Part shown: positions 1 to 10,932 of the stretch, piece by piece | Layout of the letters: each line of letters starts with the position of its first letter | How positions within the stretch are numbered: the stretch's first letter is position 1 | Source: Globodera rostochiensis | Taxonomy: Eukaryota; Nematoda; Chromadorea; Rhabditida; Heteroderidae | Direction: 5' to 3' | DNA: 64,000 bases | NCBI GenBank assembly: GCA_018350325.1 | Contig: JAEVLN010000002.1 | Coordinates: 3,971,667-4,035,666, forward strand | The notes under the pieces: model-generated | What the model was told of the DNA's origin: nothing | What the model saw: the letters and a program-made list of their open reading frames with translations, nothing else | Database searches by the model: none | Program-made: the position numbers and the translations under genes

Positions 1-101
1 AGCATTAAGTGATTTTTTGTTCGAAAAAAGTGCTCATCTTAATACATTTATTCTATTCTGAATTTATAGTCCAAATGAATTTAAATGTATCGTAATTTTG
101 T

Positions 102-1267
102 CTAATTGTTTATTTTGTTTTTGTCTTTTAATGCCTTTTGTTTGATGCCGCCCGTTCCATTGGAGGGTTTTGGCGCCAATCCCAAAATGACGTTGTAATG
201 GTTGTTTTTGACAAATTGCAGGAACAATGTTGGCCTCCCTTTTTTCTGATTCCATGCCTAATTCGAGATTTGATTATTAATTCGAGTGCATTTAAATGAC
301 ATGGATACCGTAGTCTGATCAACAGTATCCGGTGAATAGCAAATCCAATCGTTTTTGATAATGTGCGGGTAGAATAGCATGACGTTGACATTGAACGCTT
401 TGGCGGCAGCCACAATGTCCACAAGTCCGCCCCATCGAGTGATACCTGTCCAAAGTAACATTTTTATGCCTGGATAATGAACTTAATGCGAACAATTTTA
501 CCTGAAATTTTCAGATATTCCACATATTGTTTAATGCATTGGAAGTTGGGATAGTCTCCCGACTGATCGATCAGTAACATTTCGCGGATCCATCGCTCAT
601 TCTCCGGTAAGGCGTTCTCTCGTCCAATGTATTTGGCGTAATAATTGGCGATGTGTTGGCGCACTTCTTTGTGCAGTTCTTCAGTGCCGAGCAATGCGTA
701 GGCAATTGACCTGAGGGGGTTTGGGAAGTTGGCACACATTTTATTGGCCAGCTTCCATTTCATAATTAATTGAAAATGGGTTAATGTGTTTGGACATTTG
801 AAGTTGAAAACGTACCTGAACAGACAGTCCCCGTTCCCTTGGTTCTCCTTAACCTTACTCGGATTCGCTATGGTTTTGTCCGGATCGAACAATTTGAATT
901 CCTCCTTTCGCTCAAAAATGTTCTCCAATTGGTATTTATTTGGCTTTCCTAAAATGTGCAAAAAGTTTTTTTACAAATTAGATTAATCAAAATTTGTGTT
1001 TCCAATTTTATAAATGGCACTTTTACGCCATTTTACCCGCTAAGAGAATGTTTAGGTAATCTTTCTGCTCTTCTGCGCTGAGCGGATTGAACTTATAGCG
1101 CAAATCAGCAGGCCGTCCGCCGTTGGAATTGTTGTTAAGAATATTGGAAATACGCGGCGGGTCGCTAAAATTGTTTAAAAATTTGGAAAGAATTAAAACT
1201 AAATTAAAAAATAAAATTTAGTTACTAACTTTTGCCGTTGTTTTTCAATCGATTTATCTTTTTTCAT
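102..1267 (-). CDS. OTU-family cysteine protease (deubiquitinase-like)
   Basis: Six exons join in phase to a 262-residue protein: 1267-1230, 1164-1037, 948-816, 710-502, 445-309 and 245-102. The catalytic Cys lies in NGDCLFR (Cys97), which spans an intron and is followed by SIAYALLG, the start of the OTU helix. The catalytic His lies in KNNHYNVILG (His231) in the last exon. OTU proteases remove ubiquitin or similar chains, usually in the cytosol. Both catalytic signatures are present, so the enzyme looks active. The N-terminal 85 residues are polar and unrecognised, and I see no signal peptide. If the 63-bp intron at 246-308 is missed, the protein ends early with NNQISN and appears to lack His. 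The start is the first Met of the first exon in phase. Confidence 0.85.
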
Positions 1268-1360
1268 CCTAAATTTATGCGTTTGTATAAATTTAGGTAT
1301 ATTATTATTTTAACACCTTTCTAAGCTTGTTGAAATTGGAGACATCGATGGACTAAAATA

Positions 1361-2571
1361 TTAAATATTAAAACATAATACGCAAATTAATTTATTAATG
1401 CAATAATAAATAAACAGCAAATTTTGCCTTTGTGGTTGACTTCGATTTGACCTCGATTTTTTCAATCTTAAAATTGCTTAAATTTAAATAATAGCAAAAA
1501 TATAAATGGCTAAAATCACTTTACTTTTCTGTTTTTTGTTCTTTTTGAATATTTTGCTCTTTGTTTAACCTAAAATTAATTAATTTAAATGTTCATTTAA
1601 ATATAAATTTTCCAAATTTAGTCTGCGCTCACTTTTCTGTCTTTTTCGTTTTCGATGACGCGGCGACATTTTGCCTAAAGATTTGTTTTGTAATAAAATC
1701 ATTTCTATTCAAACCCATAAAAATCAGCTATTTCCAAATTGTTTCCAGCATAAATATTTGCACTAAAAGTTCAATTTTATGAATTAACAAGGTTAATAAT
1801 TTTAAATATAGTTTTTAGTCATTATTAAAATATAATTAATCAAAATATTAAAAAATATTAATAATTCAAATTTGTCAACTTTTCTGATTGCGTTTGGCCG
1901 TCTTTGCCCATAATACTCGTGCTAAAAGTTAACCCACTGTTTGTTTAAACCCCCAAAAAAAATATGTTAAAATTAACTTTATTTTATTGAAATAAATTAC
2001 CTAAAATTATTCCTATATTTTTTTTACCAAATTTCGTCCACGAGCCAATTTAAGCCATTTAATACGGTATTCAAACTTTGCCTTAAAGGTATAAATGACA
2101 GTAATACGGTATTATTATACGGTATTATACGGGGAATATTATTGTATTATTATTATTGTTGTTTACCTTCCACCCAAAGTTGTGGCGGGAGTTGTGCTTT
2201 CGATAGGCCTAATAATATTCGTTCTAAGATTAAAATAATAAATACAAAAAATATTACAAATATTTTTATCGATTTTAAATGTTATTAATTTAATAAATAA
2301 ACAAAATAAAATGCGCGAACGAAAACCTTTGGCTGACGCTTTTGCTTAAAGGGGCCGCAACGGGCGACCGCCCGCCGTTATTAACATTTTGAACTGTAAT
2401 ATTTGCGGCGGTCCGTCGGAGTCCGCCGGTTTCGGCATTTTTAAGCTGCAATTCCTTCGGTATGCCGCCGCCGCCGTCTTTTTTCCCAGCGCAATTTACG
2501 AATAAAATTATTATTTTTATTATTATTAAAATTAATAATATTTGCATCGATCTTTTGTAGTTCATATTCAA
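1361..2571 (-). CDS. Small secreted Lys/Gln-rich protein, unknown family
   Basis: Six exons (2571-2327, 2223-2167, 1921-1880, 1674-1633, 1569-1525, 1466-1361) join to about 178 residues. Every intron interrupts a codon after its second base. The N-terminus has basic residues and then a long hydrophobic stretch (QILLILIIIKIIILF) ending near NCAG, a good signal peptide. After a Gly run and a Thr/Pro-rich part, the small exons of 42-45 bp encode polar Lys/Gln/Glu segments, two of which end in the same TEK motif. I do not recognise the family. It lies 93 bp upstream of the OTU gene on the same strand, a spacing typical of nematode operons. The 3' end is the least certain part. Small secreted proteins of this kind are effector candidates in plant parasites (inference). 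Confidence 0.6.
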
Positions 2572-3322
2572 TGTTAAAATGTTCTAAAAAAGGTATTATG
2601 TACAACAAATGATCTAAATAGCCTTTTTAAAAAGATAAATAAAATAAATATATTTTTAGATTTGACAAAAAAAGAGTTGCTATTATTTATCGAACTTTGC
2701 GCAACTACTCAAAACCCACAAAAAAAGGGTCTAAAGGATTTTAGGTTTGATATTTTGAAGACTTTTCCTAAAAATGGAGGATGGCTAAATTAAATCGATG
2801 ACTATTGGAGGAAATTATTTGAAGGAAAGAAATGACTAACAAACAAGCTAAAAATATGATTTAAATATGCAAAAAAAAATGCTAAAAATCGTCGAATTCG
2901 AATTTTAATAATTGTGTTTTGAAGAAAATTGCCACAAAATTAATTCTTTGATTTATTTGGGGCATTCTTCTGTAATTGGTTGTTGGGACGGACATCCAAT
3001 GAATGAATTGCATCATTTTATTAAATGAATGATTTATTTGCGCTTCAAATATTATTCTGAAAGAAATTGAGGTGCTTGCTTTTTCATATGAATAAAAATA
3101 ATGTTTTTACAAATAAGTGAATAATTCTGATGACATTGCCCGGAAATGGCATAAAAATGCCAAAATATATCTCCCCCATCAGCAGACAGTCAGTCGCCAA
3201 AAGAGCGTATAAATAAGCAAAATAATTAAATTATTTCAAGTTTTTTGAAATTTTGAAATTAAATTTTAATCAAATATATATAACATTAAATCCAATTTAA
3301 GTAGAATTGAATTATTGTCAAA
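2572..3322. other. Intergenic region
   Basis: This AT-rich DNA separates the divergently transcribed secreted Lys-rich gene and the aminoacylase gene, so it should hold both promoters. I see no reading frame, RNA gene or clear repeat in it. Confidence 0.5.
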
Positions 3323-6300
3323 ATGCGTCTTTTAATTTTCTTTTACACCTTTTGCACCGTTTCCGTCATGAAAATCGTTTTTTCCACCGGTGCGGGCGGC
3401 CATAAAAATTCTTTGGTCTTTCCAAGCGGCAAAACCTTTTTAGGTAATTTGATTTTAAAAGTTTTTTTATTCGTTTCTGTGCTCAAAAAAGAGAGAGTTA
3501 TTTTAAATTAAAAAGAAAAACATTTTTTATTGTTTTTCTAACATTTATTCACATAATTAGTGCCTTCGACTTCCGGTGGTCGGCAAGTAAAATCGTTGGA
3601 AGAAATGCCGTGGAAAAACAAAGTAACCGTTGCTTTAAATGATGCGACCAAACGCTCAAAAAGCCTTCAGAAAGTTCGTATGACCAAAAATGGTAATTTT
3701 AATTGTATTTTAATGCAATTAAAAGGATTATTTAAAATAATGAATTAAAAAATATTTTAAAGATATTATTGGCATTGCGCCCAAACGCAACAACGATAAT
3801 AAACAAAACGTGCAAAAGATCACTCCAAACGCAGTCGAATTGAAAGAACGAAACATTTTTTGGAATGCAATTGGAAGTTGGAAGGGTAAGAAAAAAGAAG
3901 CTGAAGTGAAAAAGGAAAAAGAGGTCCAAAATTAGAAATTTTAAACGTTTTTTTTTTGCGAATTTTTAGGCTGACAAAGAACCGTTGGCTGTCACGAGGT
4001 TTCGACAATATTTGCGAATAAACACAGAACAGCCGCGCCCCGATTATCGTAAATTTTTTCATTTTACGGCACAAAAAATTGGGATTTATTTAATTAAACC
4101 AAATAATTTAAAAAAACGCAAAAATGATATTCAAAAGTGAATTATTTCTTAATTTTAAAAGTTTCTTGTCGTGTCTGGTCAGTGCAACTTAATTAATGTC
4201 CATTAATAATTCAATTTTTAGAGAAGAATCGCGACTTTCTGTTTGATTATGCGGCTGAACTCGGTCTTCAGGCGTGGGAATACGAGGCAATTTGTCAAAA
4301 ATTGATTAGCACAAATTTTATTTTTAAAATTATTAAATAAATAAATTTTATTCGTTTAATTCTTTCAGTGTGTGCCCGGCAAATTGTTTGTGGGAATAAC
4401 TATTGACGGCACCGACCCAAATTTGCCCGCTCTTTTACTGTACAGTCATTCCGACGTCGTCCCGACAGTACCGGTAAAATTCTGTTGAATTTTGTAAATT
4501 TCGTTGCGCCTTCAACATTATTTTGCAGAGCAAATGGATTCACCCGCCGTACGACGCGTTCAAAGACGCGGAGGGCAATATTTATGCACGGGGAGCCCAG
4601 GTCTTTCGTGGAATCGAGATTCTCGATCGTCCTCAAGTCCGGTCTTTTGTGAAATCGAGATTCTTGATCGGCCTCAAGTCCGGATCTTTTGTGAAATCAA
4701 GATTCTTGATCGGCCTCAAGTCCGGTCTTTTGTGAAATCGAGATTCTTGATCGGCCTCAAGGCCGGCTTTGTGTGGAATCGAGATTCTTGATCGGCCTTC
4801 GAGACAGTCCGGTCTTTTGGATCGCGATCTGAAATCTCGTGTCCTCAAGTCGATCGTTTGTGGAATCGCTCGATCAAAATCTATCGTCCTCAAGGTCGGT
4901 CTTTTGTGGGAATCGATCGAACAAAATCTCGATCGGCCTCGTCCGGTCTTTTGTGGAATCGATCGATCGTAATCTCGATTGCCTCAAGTCCGGTCTTTTG
5001 GAATTCGATCGAAATCTCGATCGTCCTCAAGTCCGGTCTTTTGTGAAATCGAGATTCTTGATCGGCCTCAAGTCCGGTCTTTTGTGAAATCAAGATTCTT
5101 GATCGGCCTCAAGTCCGGACTTTTGTGAAATCAAGATTCTTGATCGGCCTCAAGTCCGGTATTTTGTGGAATCGAGATTCTTGATCGGCCTCAAGTCCGG
5201 TCTTTTGTGGAATTGATCGATCGAAATCTCGATTGGCCTCAAGTCCGGTCTTTGGTGGAATCGATCGATCGAGATTCTTGATCGGCCTCAAGTCCGGTCT
5301 TTTGTGAAATCGAGAATCTTGATCGGCCTCAAGTCCGGTCTTTTGTGGAATCGAGATTCTTGATCGGCCTCAAGTCCGGTCTTTTGTGGAATTGATCGAT
5401 CGAAATCTCGATTGGCCTCAAGTCCGGTCTTTGGTGGAATCGATCGATCGAGATTCTTGATCGGCCTCAAGTCCGGTCTTTTGTGAAATCGAGATTCTTG
5501 ATCGGCCTCAAGTCCGGACTTTTGTGAAATCAAGATTCTTGATCGGCCTCAAGTCCGGTCTTTTGTGGAATCGAGATTCTTGATCGGCCTCAAGTCCGGT
5601 CTTTTGTGAAATCGAGATTCTTGATCGGCCTCAAGTCCGGTCTTTTGTGGAATCGAGATTCTTGATCGGCCTCAAGTCCGGTCTTTTGTGGAATCGATCG
5701 ATCGAAATCTCGATTGGCCTCAAGTCCGATCTTTTGTGGAATCGATCGATCAAAATCTCGATCGTCCTCAAGTCCGGTCTTTTGTGGAATCGATCGAACA
5801 AAATCTCGATCGTCCTCAAGTCCGGTCTTTTGTGGAATCGATCGATCGAAATCTCGATTGGCCTCAAGTCCGGTCTTTTGTGGAATCGATCGATCAAAAT
5901 CTCGATCGTCCTCAAGTCCGGTCTTTTGTGGAATCGAGATTCTTGATCGGCCTCAAGTCCGGTCTTTTGTGGAATCGAGATTCTTGATCGGCCTCAAGTC
6001 CGGTCTTTTGTGGAATCGAGATTCTTGATCGGCCTCAAGTCCGGTCTTTTGTGGAATCGATCGATCGAGATTCTTGATCGGCCTCAAGTCCGGTCTTTTG
6101 TGGATTCATTCACTTTTTGTTACATTCCGCCGTTTGTTCCAAAAGTTAATTTTTGCACATTTGGCTCCGAATTTCTCTAAATGGAAAATAATAGCTGGCA
6201 TTTAATTTAAGGATATGAAATGCGTTGGTGTACAATACATGGAAGCGTTGAGGCTAATATTCGCCGCCAACGGGCACAAGCCGTTCCTTCGGACGGTGCA

Positions 6301-8394
6301 CATTCTTTTTGGTCCAGGTGATCGGATTTAAATTTTTAGAAAAATTGTTTCAGATTTAATGGATTTTTTGAAAATATTTTCGACTTTTAGATGAGGAAAT
6401 CGGCGGCTATGACGGAATGGAGAAATTTATTCAAACCGACAAATTTCGCGCGATGAATGTTGGCTTTGCATTGGACGAAGGATTGGCCAGCGAAACGGAT
6501 GAGTACCGCGTGTTTTATGGAGAGAGGGCCGTGTGGTGTAAGTTTATAAGCTGGAAAGGAAACGGATGAATGAATCAAAATTCCGATCGGAAAAACTGAT
6601 CAAATCGCTCGTTATACCTCCCCCCCTCCCTGGCCGGGATTAGCCATACCCAAATGTCGTTATTGAGAAGAACAAATGAAAGATTTAACAATTTTCTAAT
6701 TGAATTAGCAAATAATTGTGTCAAAAAGTTGTAAAAACTGGTCAGGTTGCTGATTTAACCCAAAAATCTTTATTATTTGTTTTTTTAGGGTTAAAGATCA
6801 CATGCCGAGGAGGTGGGCCCAATTTCAATTTTTAAAAAACTTTACATTTCAGCTCCCGGACACGGATCTCGATTCATTGAGAACTCAGCTGGACCGAAAC
6901 TGGTATTTTTGACCGGGCTTTGAAATTTTCTCCTTATAAATCCCGGCTTACTAATCCCGATCCCGAGTTTTCCTTAAAATCCCGATCCCGAGTTTTCCTT
7001 AAAATCCCGATCCTGAGTTTTCCTTAAAATCCCGATCCCGAGTTTTCCTTAAAATCCCGATCCCGAGTTTTCCTTAAAATCCCGATCCCGAGTTTTCCTT
7101 AAAATCCCGATCCCGAGTTTTCCTTAAAATCCCGATCCCGAGTTTTCCTTAAAATCCCGATCCCGAGTTTTCCTTAAAATCCCGATCCCGAGTTTTCCTT
7201 AAAATCCCGATCCCGAGTTTTCCTTAAAATCCCGATCCCGAGTTTTCCTTAAAATCCCGATCTCGCTCTACTCTAATTAATATATTGTGCCAGCACGCGT
7301 TGACTTTCAGCACACAGAATAAATATTATAATTTATTTGGGTCCTCAATTTTTTAGATAGACTTTAAAAACGGGTTTCAAAAATTAAACAAATTCTTTAT
7401 CAGAGAATCTTGTTCGGGCATAGTGCAGAAATTCGGATCAGTATTCGCAAATGAAAATCCAGGTATTAAAAGCTAATTGGTTACGGTATTAGGCGGCCCA
7501 AAATGCGGAGTTTCCGATAAACCCAACTTAAGACAGTTAATTACCTTTATGACAGTAATTACCTAATGAAGCATACTTTCAATGCTTTTTTAGAGTTCCA
7601 TTCTGAATAGTTTCAACGAATATCGCGCGCGTCAACATCGGTTACTCAAAGCGAATTCAAATTTGTTTCTTGGCGATGTGACCAGCGTGAATTTGACGAA
7701 AATTGAGGGCGGAGTGCAGCAAAATGTGATCCCGAATAAATTTACAGCGTGTAGGAAATCTTCTGGGAAATTTTCGTATAAATTCATAAAATTTGTCAGA
7801 TTTTGACGTTCGAGTGACGCCAACTGATGATTATAAGGTGGACGGATGCCTTTTGAAATAGCTAATTAGTTGTTTTTTAATAAATTATCGCGCTTCGTCA
7901 ATATTTAATTTTAAAAAAAAAGAAATTGGAAGCGATGTTTACGGAATGGTGCACAAAAGCGGGTCCGGACGTCGTCTACGAATTCGTGTACAAAAGCATC
8001 AGCGACAAAACGACGCCCGTCGACCCGTCCCAAAATGAATGGTGGCGCGAACTTTCGCAAGTGTTCTCGGAAGAGTTTGTTTATTCTTTTCTTTATTAGG
8101 TAAATTGATTATGATTTAATGCAGAAAGTGCAAAATATCCAAGGAGATCTTCTGCGGCGGCACCGATTCTCGATACCTGCGACAGGCAATTGCGATAAAT
8201 CCATTATAAATTTAAACTAAATTAAGATCAACGAGTCATTTTAGGCCGGAATCCCCGCGATCGGCTTCTCGCCGATGATCAACACGCCGGTGCTGCTGCA
8301 TGACCATAACGAATTTCTGAACGAACGCGTCTTTATGGACGGTGTACAATTGTACAGCAAAATTGTGCCGCGATTGGCCAACCTAAGGGCCTAA
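3323..8394 (+). CDS. Aminoacylase-1 (M20 zinc peptidase family) with secreted N-terminal extension
   Basis: Exons: 3323-3443, 3561-3692, 3763-3923, 3970-4048, 4222-4286, 4369-4473, 4529-4600, 6212-6317, 6391-6537, 6789-6812, 6853-6902, 7594-7750, 7800-7837, 7923-8074, 8125-8185, 8245-8394; about 539 residues. From RFRQYLRINTEQP onward it follows animal ACY1, which frees amino acids from N-acyl amino acids. Zinc and catalytic residues are all present: HSD, the Asp opening the 6212 exon, DEE, PGHGSRF and LLHDH. ACY1 is normally cytosolic and about 400 residues; here a signal peptide and about 120 unrecognised polar residues precede it. Two introns start with GC (after 4286 and 8185). About five residues are missing at 6902/7594, so a tiny exon may be undetected. 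The strong donor at 3886 would break the frame; the donor at 3924 keeps it open. Confidence 0.88.
4601..6110. repeat. Intronic minisatellite, about 41-bp unit, in the aminoacylase gene
   Basis: The unit runs roughly GTCCGGTCTTTTGTGGAATC, then GAGATTCTTGATCGGCCTCAA. Longer variants carry extra GATC repeats, with about 35 copies in all. It fills most of the 1.6 kb intron between the RGAQ and DMKC exons. The first, diverged unit begins exactly at the 5' splice site (CAG then GTCTTTCGTGGAATC), so the donor is itself part of a repeat unit. Both strands have open frames here, but their translations are repeat products. Confidence 0.95.
6947..7265. repeat. Intronic minisatellite, 25-bp unit (AAAATCCCGATCCCGAGTTT + TCCTT)
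   Basis: About twelve nearly identical 25-bp copies lie in the next long aminoacylase intron (6903-7593). It is much more uniform than the 41-bp array in the same gene, which suggests recent expansion. Confidence 0.93.
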
Positions 8395-8836
8395 AAATGG
8401 ACGTGAAGCAGCGAACGAACGATAATTGAAAATATTTAAAATAAATTTATCGAATTCATACAAATTATTTTGGTTACTCTCGGTCGGTGATAAGTGCTAG
8501 CATCCGCACAAATAGTTGGCATTGGCATTTTTTGTTGTGATAGAATGTGGATTTAGAATTAAACAAAAAGTGTTAAGTACAATTATATTGTTTTCAATAC
8601 GAAACGCCACATTTTGTTTGTTTGTTTGTTAACTGAACGTCCGACCGATCATTTTGCCATTTTTCATCGTTCAAAACCAAAATGGCATTTATCTCGTCGA
8701 AATTGGCATTTTTGGTCTATTCCCTACGAAAGAAAATTGTTGCTGGGCCAACAGTCTCGCGGCGCCGGCACCAAATGAAGTCGACCGGAAGTTGGGGTTG
8801 ACTATAAAAAAACAAAATAAAAATGAGAATTAATAA
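8395..8836. other. Intergenic region between convergent genes
   Basis: Short AT-rich stretch between the 3' ends of the aminoacylase gene and the minus-strand secreted gene. I see no feature beyond their presumed 3' untranslated regions. Confidence 0.5.
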
Positions 8837-9415
8837 TTAACCAAATTCGAAGCCTGCGGATCGCAGTTCTCCACGTCCAAAAAGCATCGGAGAAACAATT
8901 GAATTAGCTAACAAATCAAAATTGTTTCGTTTACCGCGCAAAATTAACTTACTTTTGTATGCGTTTGGGCCAAATCTGCCGACGGCACTGCTAATGCCCG
9001 GCGGCCTAAAGCTCGGCACGTCCGGGCCGAGTCCAAAACTTGGGCCAAAATAGGCTAAATGAATTTAAACGGTAATTAAATTTAGATCATTTTTATAATT
9101 TTACTTGCTATTCCCAATGGCACAAGCGCGCGCCGGCCAGTGAACGTTGCGCCGCCGTTCATTGCCAAGCCCATCGGCGGCGGGTATTCGAAAGCTGAGA
9201 GTATAGTATATGTGGTGACTGTAGCAAAGGGCCGGAATTACATAATTTAAATTTTTGATTGTTTGGCATGACTTATTTCGGCCACCCGCCCGCCAATTAC
9301 CTCCTCCATTAGGCCAATGGACGTGCTGTGGCCGAGAAGAACATGGAAATGCGAACGAAATGCGAATTAACAATACGAATGGACAAATTGGCAATAAAAT
9401 TTGGCAAAGATGCAT
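8837..9415 (-). CDS. Small secreted Gly/Pro-rich protein, unknown family
   Basis: Four exons (9415-9301, 9194-9105, 9054-8953, 8907-8837) join in a constant phase to 125 residues. The ATG at 9415 opens a classic signal peptide (ICPFVLLIRISFAF), followed by CSSRPQHVHWP. The mature part is rich in Gly, Pro, Phe and Arg, with repeated FG-containing motifs (YFGPSFGLGP, GRFGPNAY, LFGRGE) and ends GFEFG. The last intron is 45 bp, a multiple of three with no stop, so its retention would add 15 residues (140 in total). No domain is recognised. The composition recalls small matrix-like or neuropeptide-like secreted nematode proteins, but no dibasic-flanked peptide series is clear. Confidence 0.62.
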
Positions 9416-10203
9416 TTTAAGCACTTAAAACGGTTGTTAAGTATTTAAAATTATTTGAATGCTCGAATATTTTTACTGAAATTGTTCAATTAAATTTCTC
9501 GGAAAAATGTAAAAACTGTGATTATTAAAATCTCAAATTTCAAATTGTGAAATTGGGGGCCGGGGTGCCAACCCTGGTACATGCCAAATTAAAGCAACTA
9601 ATTTATGACTTTTCATTAGGGACCGGTCCCTACTTTTAACAAAACTTTCCCCACAAAATGCGATGGATGCATTTGCTGGCATTTTATATTCCTCCCACCC
9701 ATTTTATTCTCTCATTTGTCAGCTGCTGAAGTAAACGAACGAACTGACCAATTCCGCCGACGCCGCCGCCGCCATTTAGGCAAAAATTTATGTTGCGTGA
9801 TGGGCAAAATGTTGTGGACAAATTTGGGGGGGGGAAGCAAAACTGGAATAAATGTAAATGAATAAATGTAAATGGCACATCAAATCACCGGACGGGCGGG
9901 AAATGACAAAACGCGTTTGGAGGCAAAGTCTGGTGTATTTGCTCTTTGGATGCTTTGGAATTTGCAAATTTGGATTCGTTTTAGATTCAGCAAATGCGTC
10001 GTTACATAACTTCGGAGGAGGGGGGGGGGGAGGCGGGGATAGAACAATTTTTATTTTGAGAATTTTCAATTGTGATTTAATTATTTATATTTGAATTTTA
10101 TAAAAATTGTTCAAACAGACAAATAGGACGGATTTGTGATCTGAATATGTTCGATCACTTGCACTAACTATTGGGATTAGTTTTGATTGGATTTCAATTC
10201 CAG
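9416..10203. other. Intergenic region with low-complexity G/C runs
   Basis: Contains poly-G/C runs near 9827-9833 and 10017-10036 and otherwise AT-rich DNA. Open frames here cross these runs and resemble no protein. Confidence 0.4.
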
Positions 10204-10681
10204 GGAGTGATTATTTTCTATTGTGGTCCGTATTGGGATAAGGCGAAAATGATGCGTATTGGACATAAACTGCTCGCCCAAATGCCGTACAATTTCCATT
10301 TGGCCTACAAAGCGGACTGGCAGACCTTAGAGGGCACTCGCGCGACCGGTGAAAATAAATAATTTCATTCAATTTTTGTTAAACCGTTTATCTGCCGATT
10401 TTGGGTTAAAGTTAGTGACCGACCGGTTCGGGATCCCGAGTCGAGATTTCTTGTGGTCCGGATTCGAATCCCGGGTCTTTGTTTGTGAATTATTAGCTGA
10501 GGTTACGGCTCGGCCCTTTTGAATCTCGTCGCGTTTGTCCGCCGCTATTAAATATTCTTAACTTTTTAAATACCATGTGAACCTTTTAGGAAACAGAAAA
10601 AATCATCTTTACGTCATCAAACCCTCGGAAGAACAGCGCAAGCCAAAAACTGAGACGAATGAAGATGAGGAAAACACATGA
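10204..10681 (+). CDS. Unassigned two-exon fragment
   Basis: An exon from an AG at 10203 to 10348 joins in phase to 10590-10681, giving about 78 residues that end in a polar Glu/Lys-rich tail (NEDEENT). The first exon contains FYCGPYWDKAKMMRIGHKLL and AYKADWQTLEGTRATG, whose composition looks like real protein. There is no convincing ATG upstream, although a Met-Met pair lies inside the first exon. I do not recognise the family. It sits just upstream and on the same strand as the Argonaute remnant, so it could be the damaged N-terminal part of that locus, but I cannot show this. Confidence 0.35.
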
Positions 10682-10932
10682 ATCCGTTTGGAATCGGAAG
10701 AGCGGAGAATTATTACAATTCTCTTAGATTAATAATAAATCAAAACCCCCCGATCCATCCAAGTTTTATGAAAAGTGACTCTAAAAATTGAATAGTAATA
10801 AAATTCTTCATAAGTATTTTTTTCTTTTCTTTTACGTGTTGGTAGTCAAGTTACGATTTAATTTGTGCAATTGTTTTTATTCATTGAATAGTCGAGTTCA
10901 TTAACACATGCCGATAAATGCCCGCTTTTCAG

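Noticed and set aside
258..461. OTU protease lacking its catalytic His (ending NNQISN)
   Set aside because: A 63-bp GT-AG intron at 246-308 removes that ending and brings in KNNHYNVILG, so the enzyme is complete.
4504..6028. Multiple Arg/Ser-rich frames in the aminoacylase gene
   Set aside because: Products of the intronic 41-bp minisatellite.
9684..10094. Frames crossing poly-G/C runs
   Set aside because: They depend on homopolymers and show no protein-like features or splice partners.
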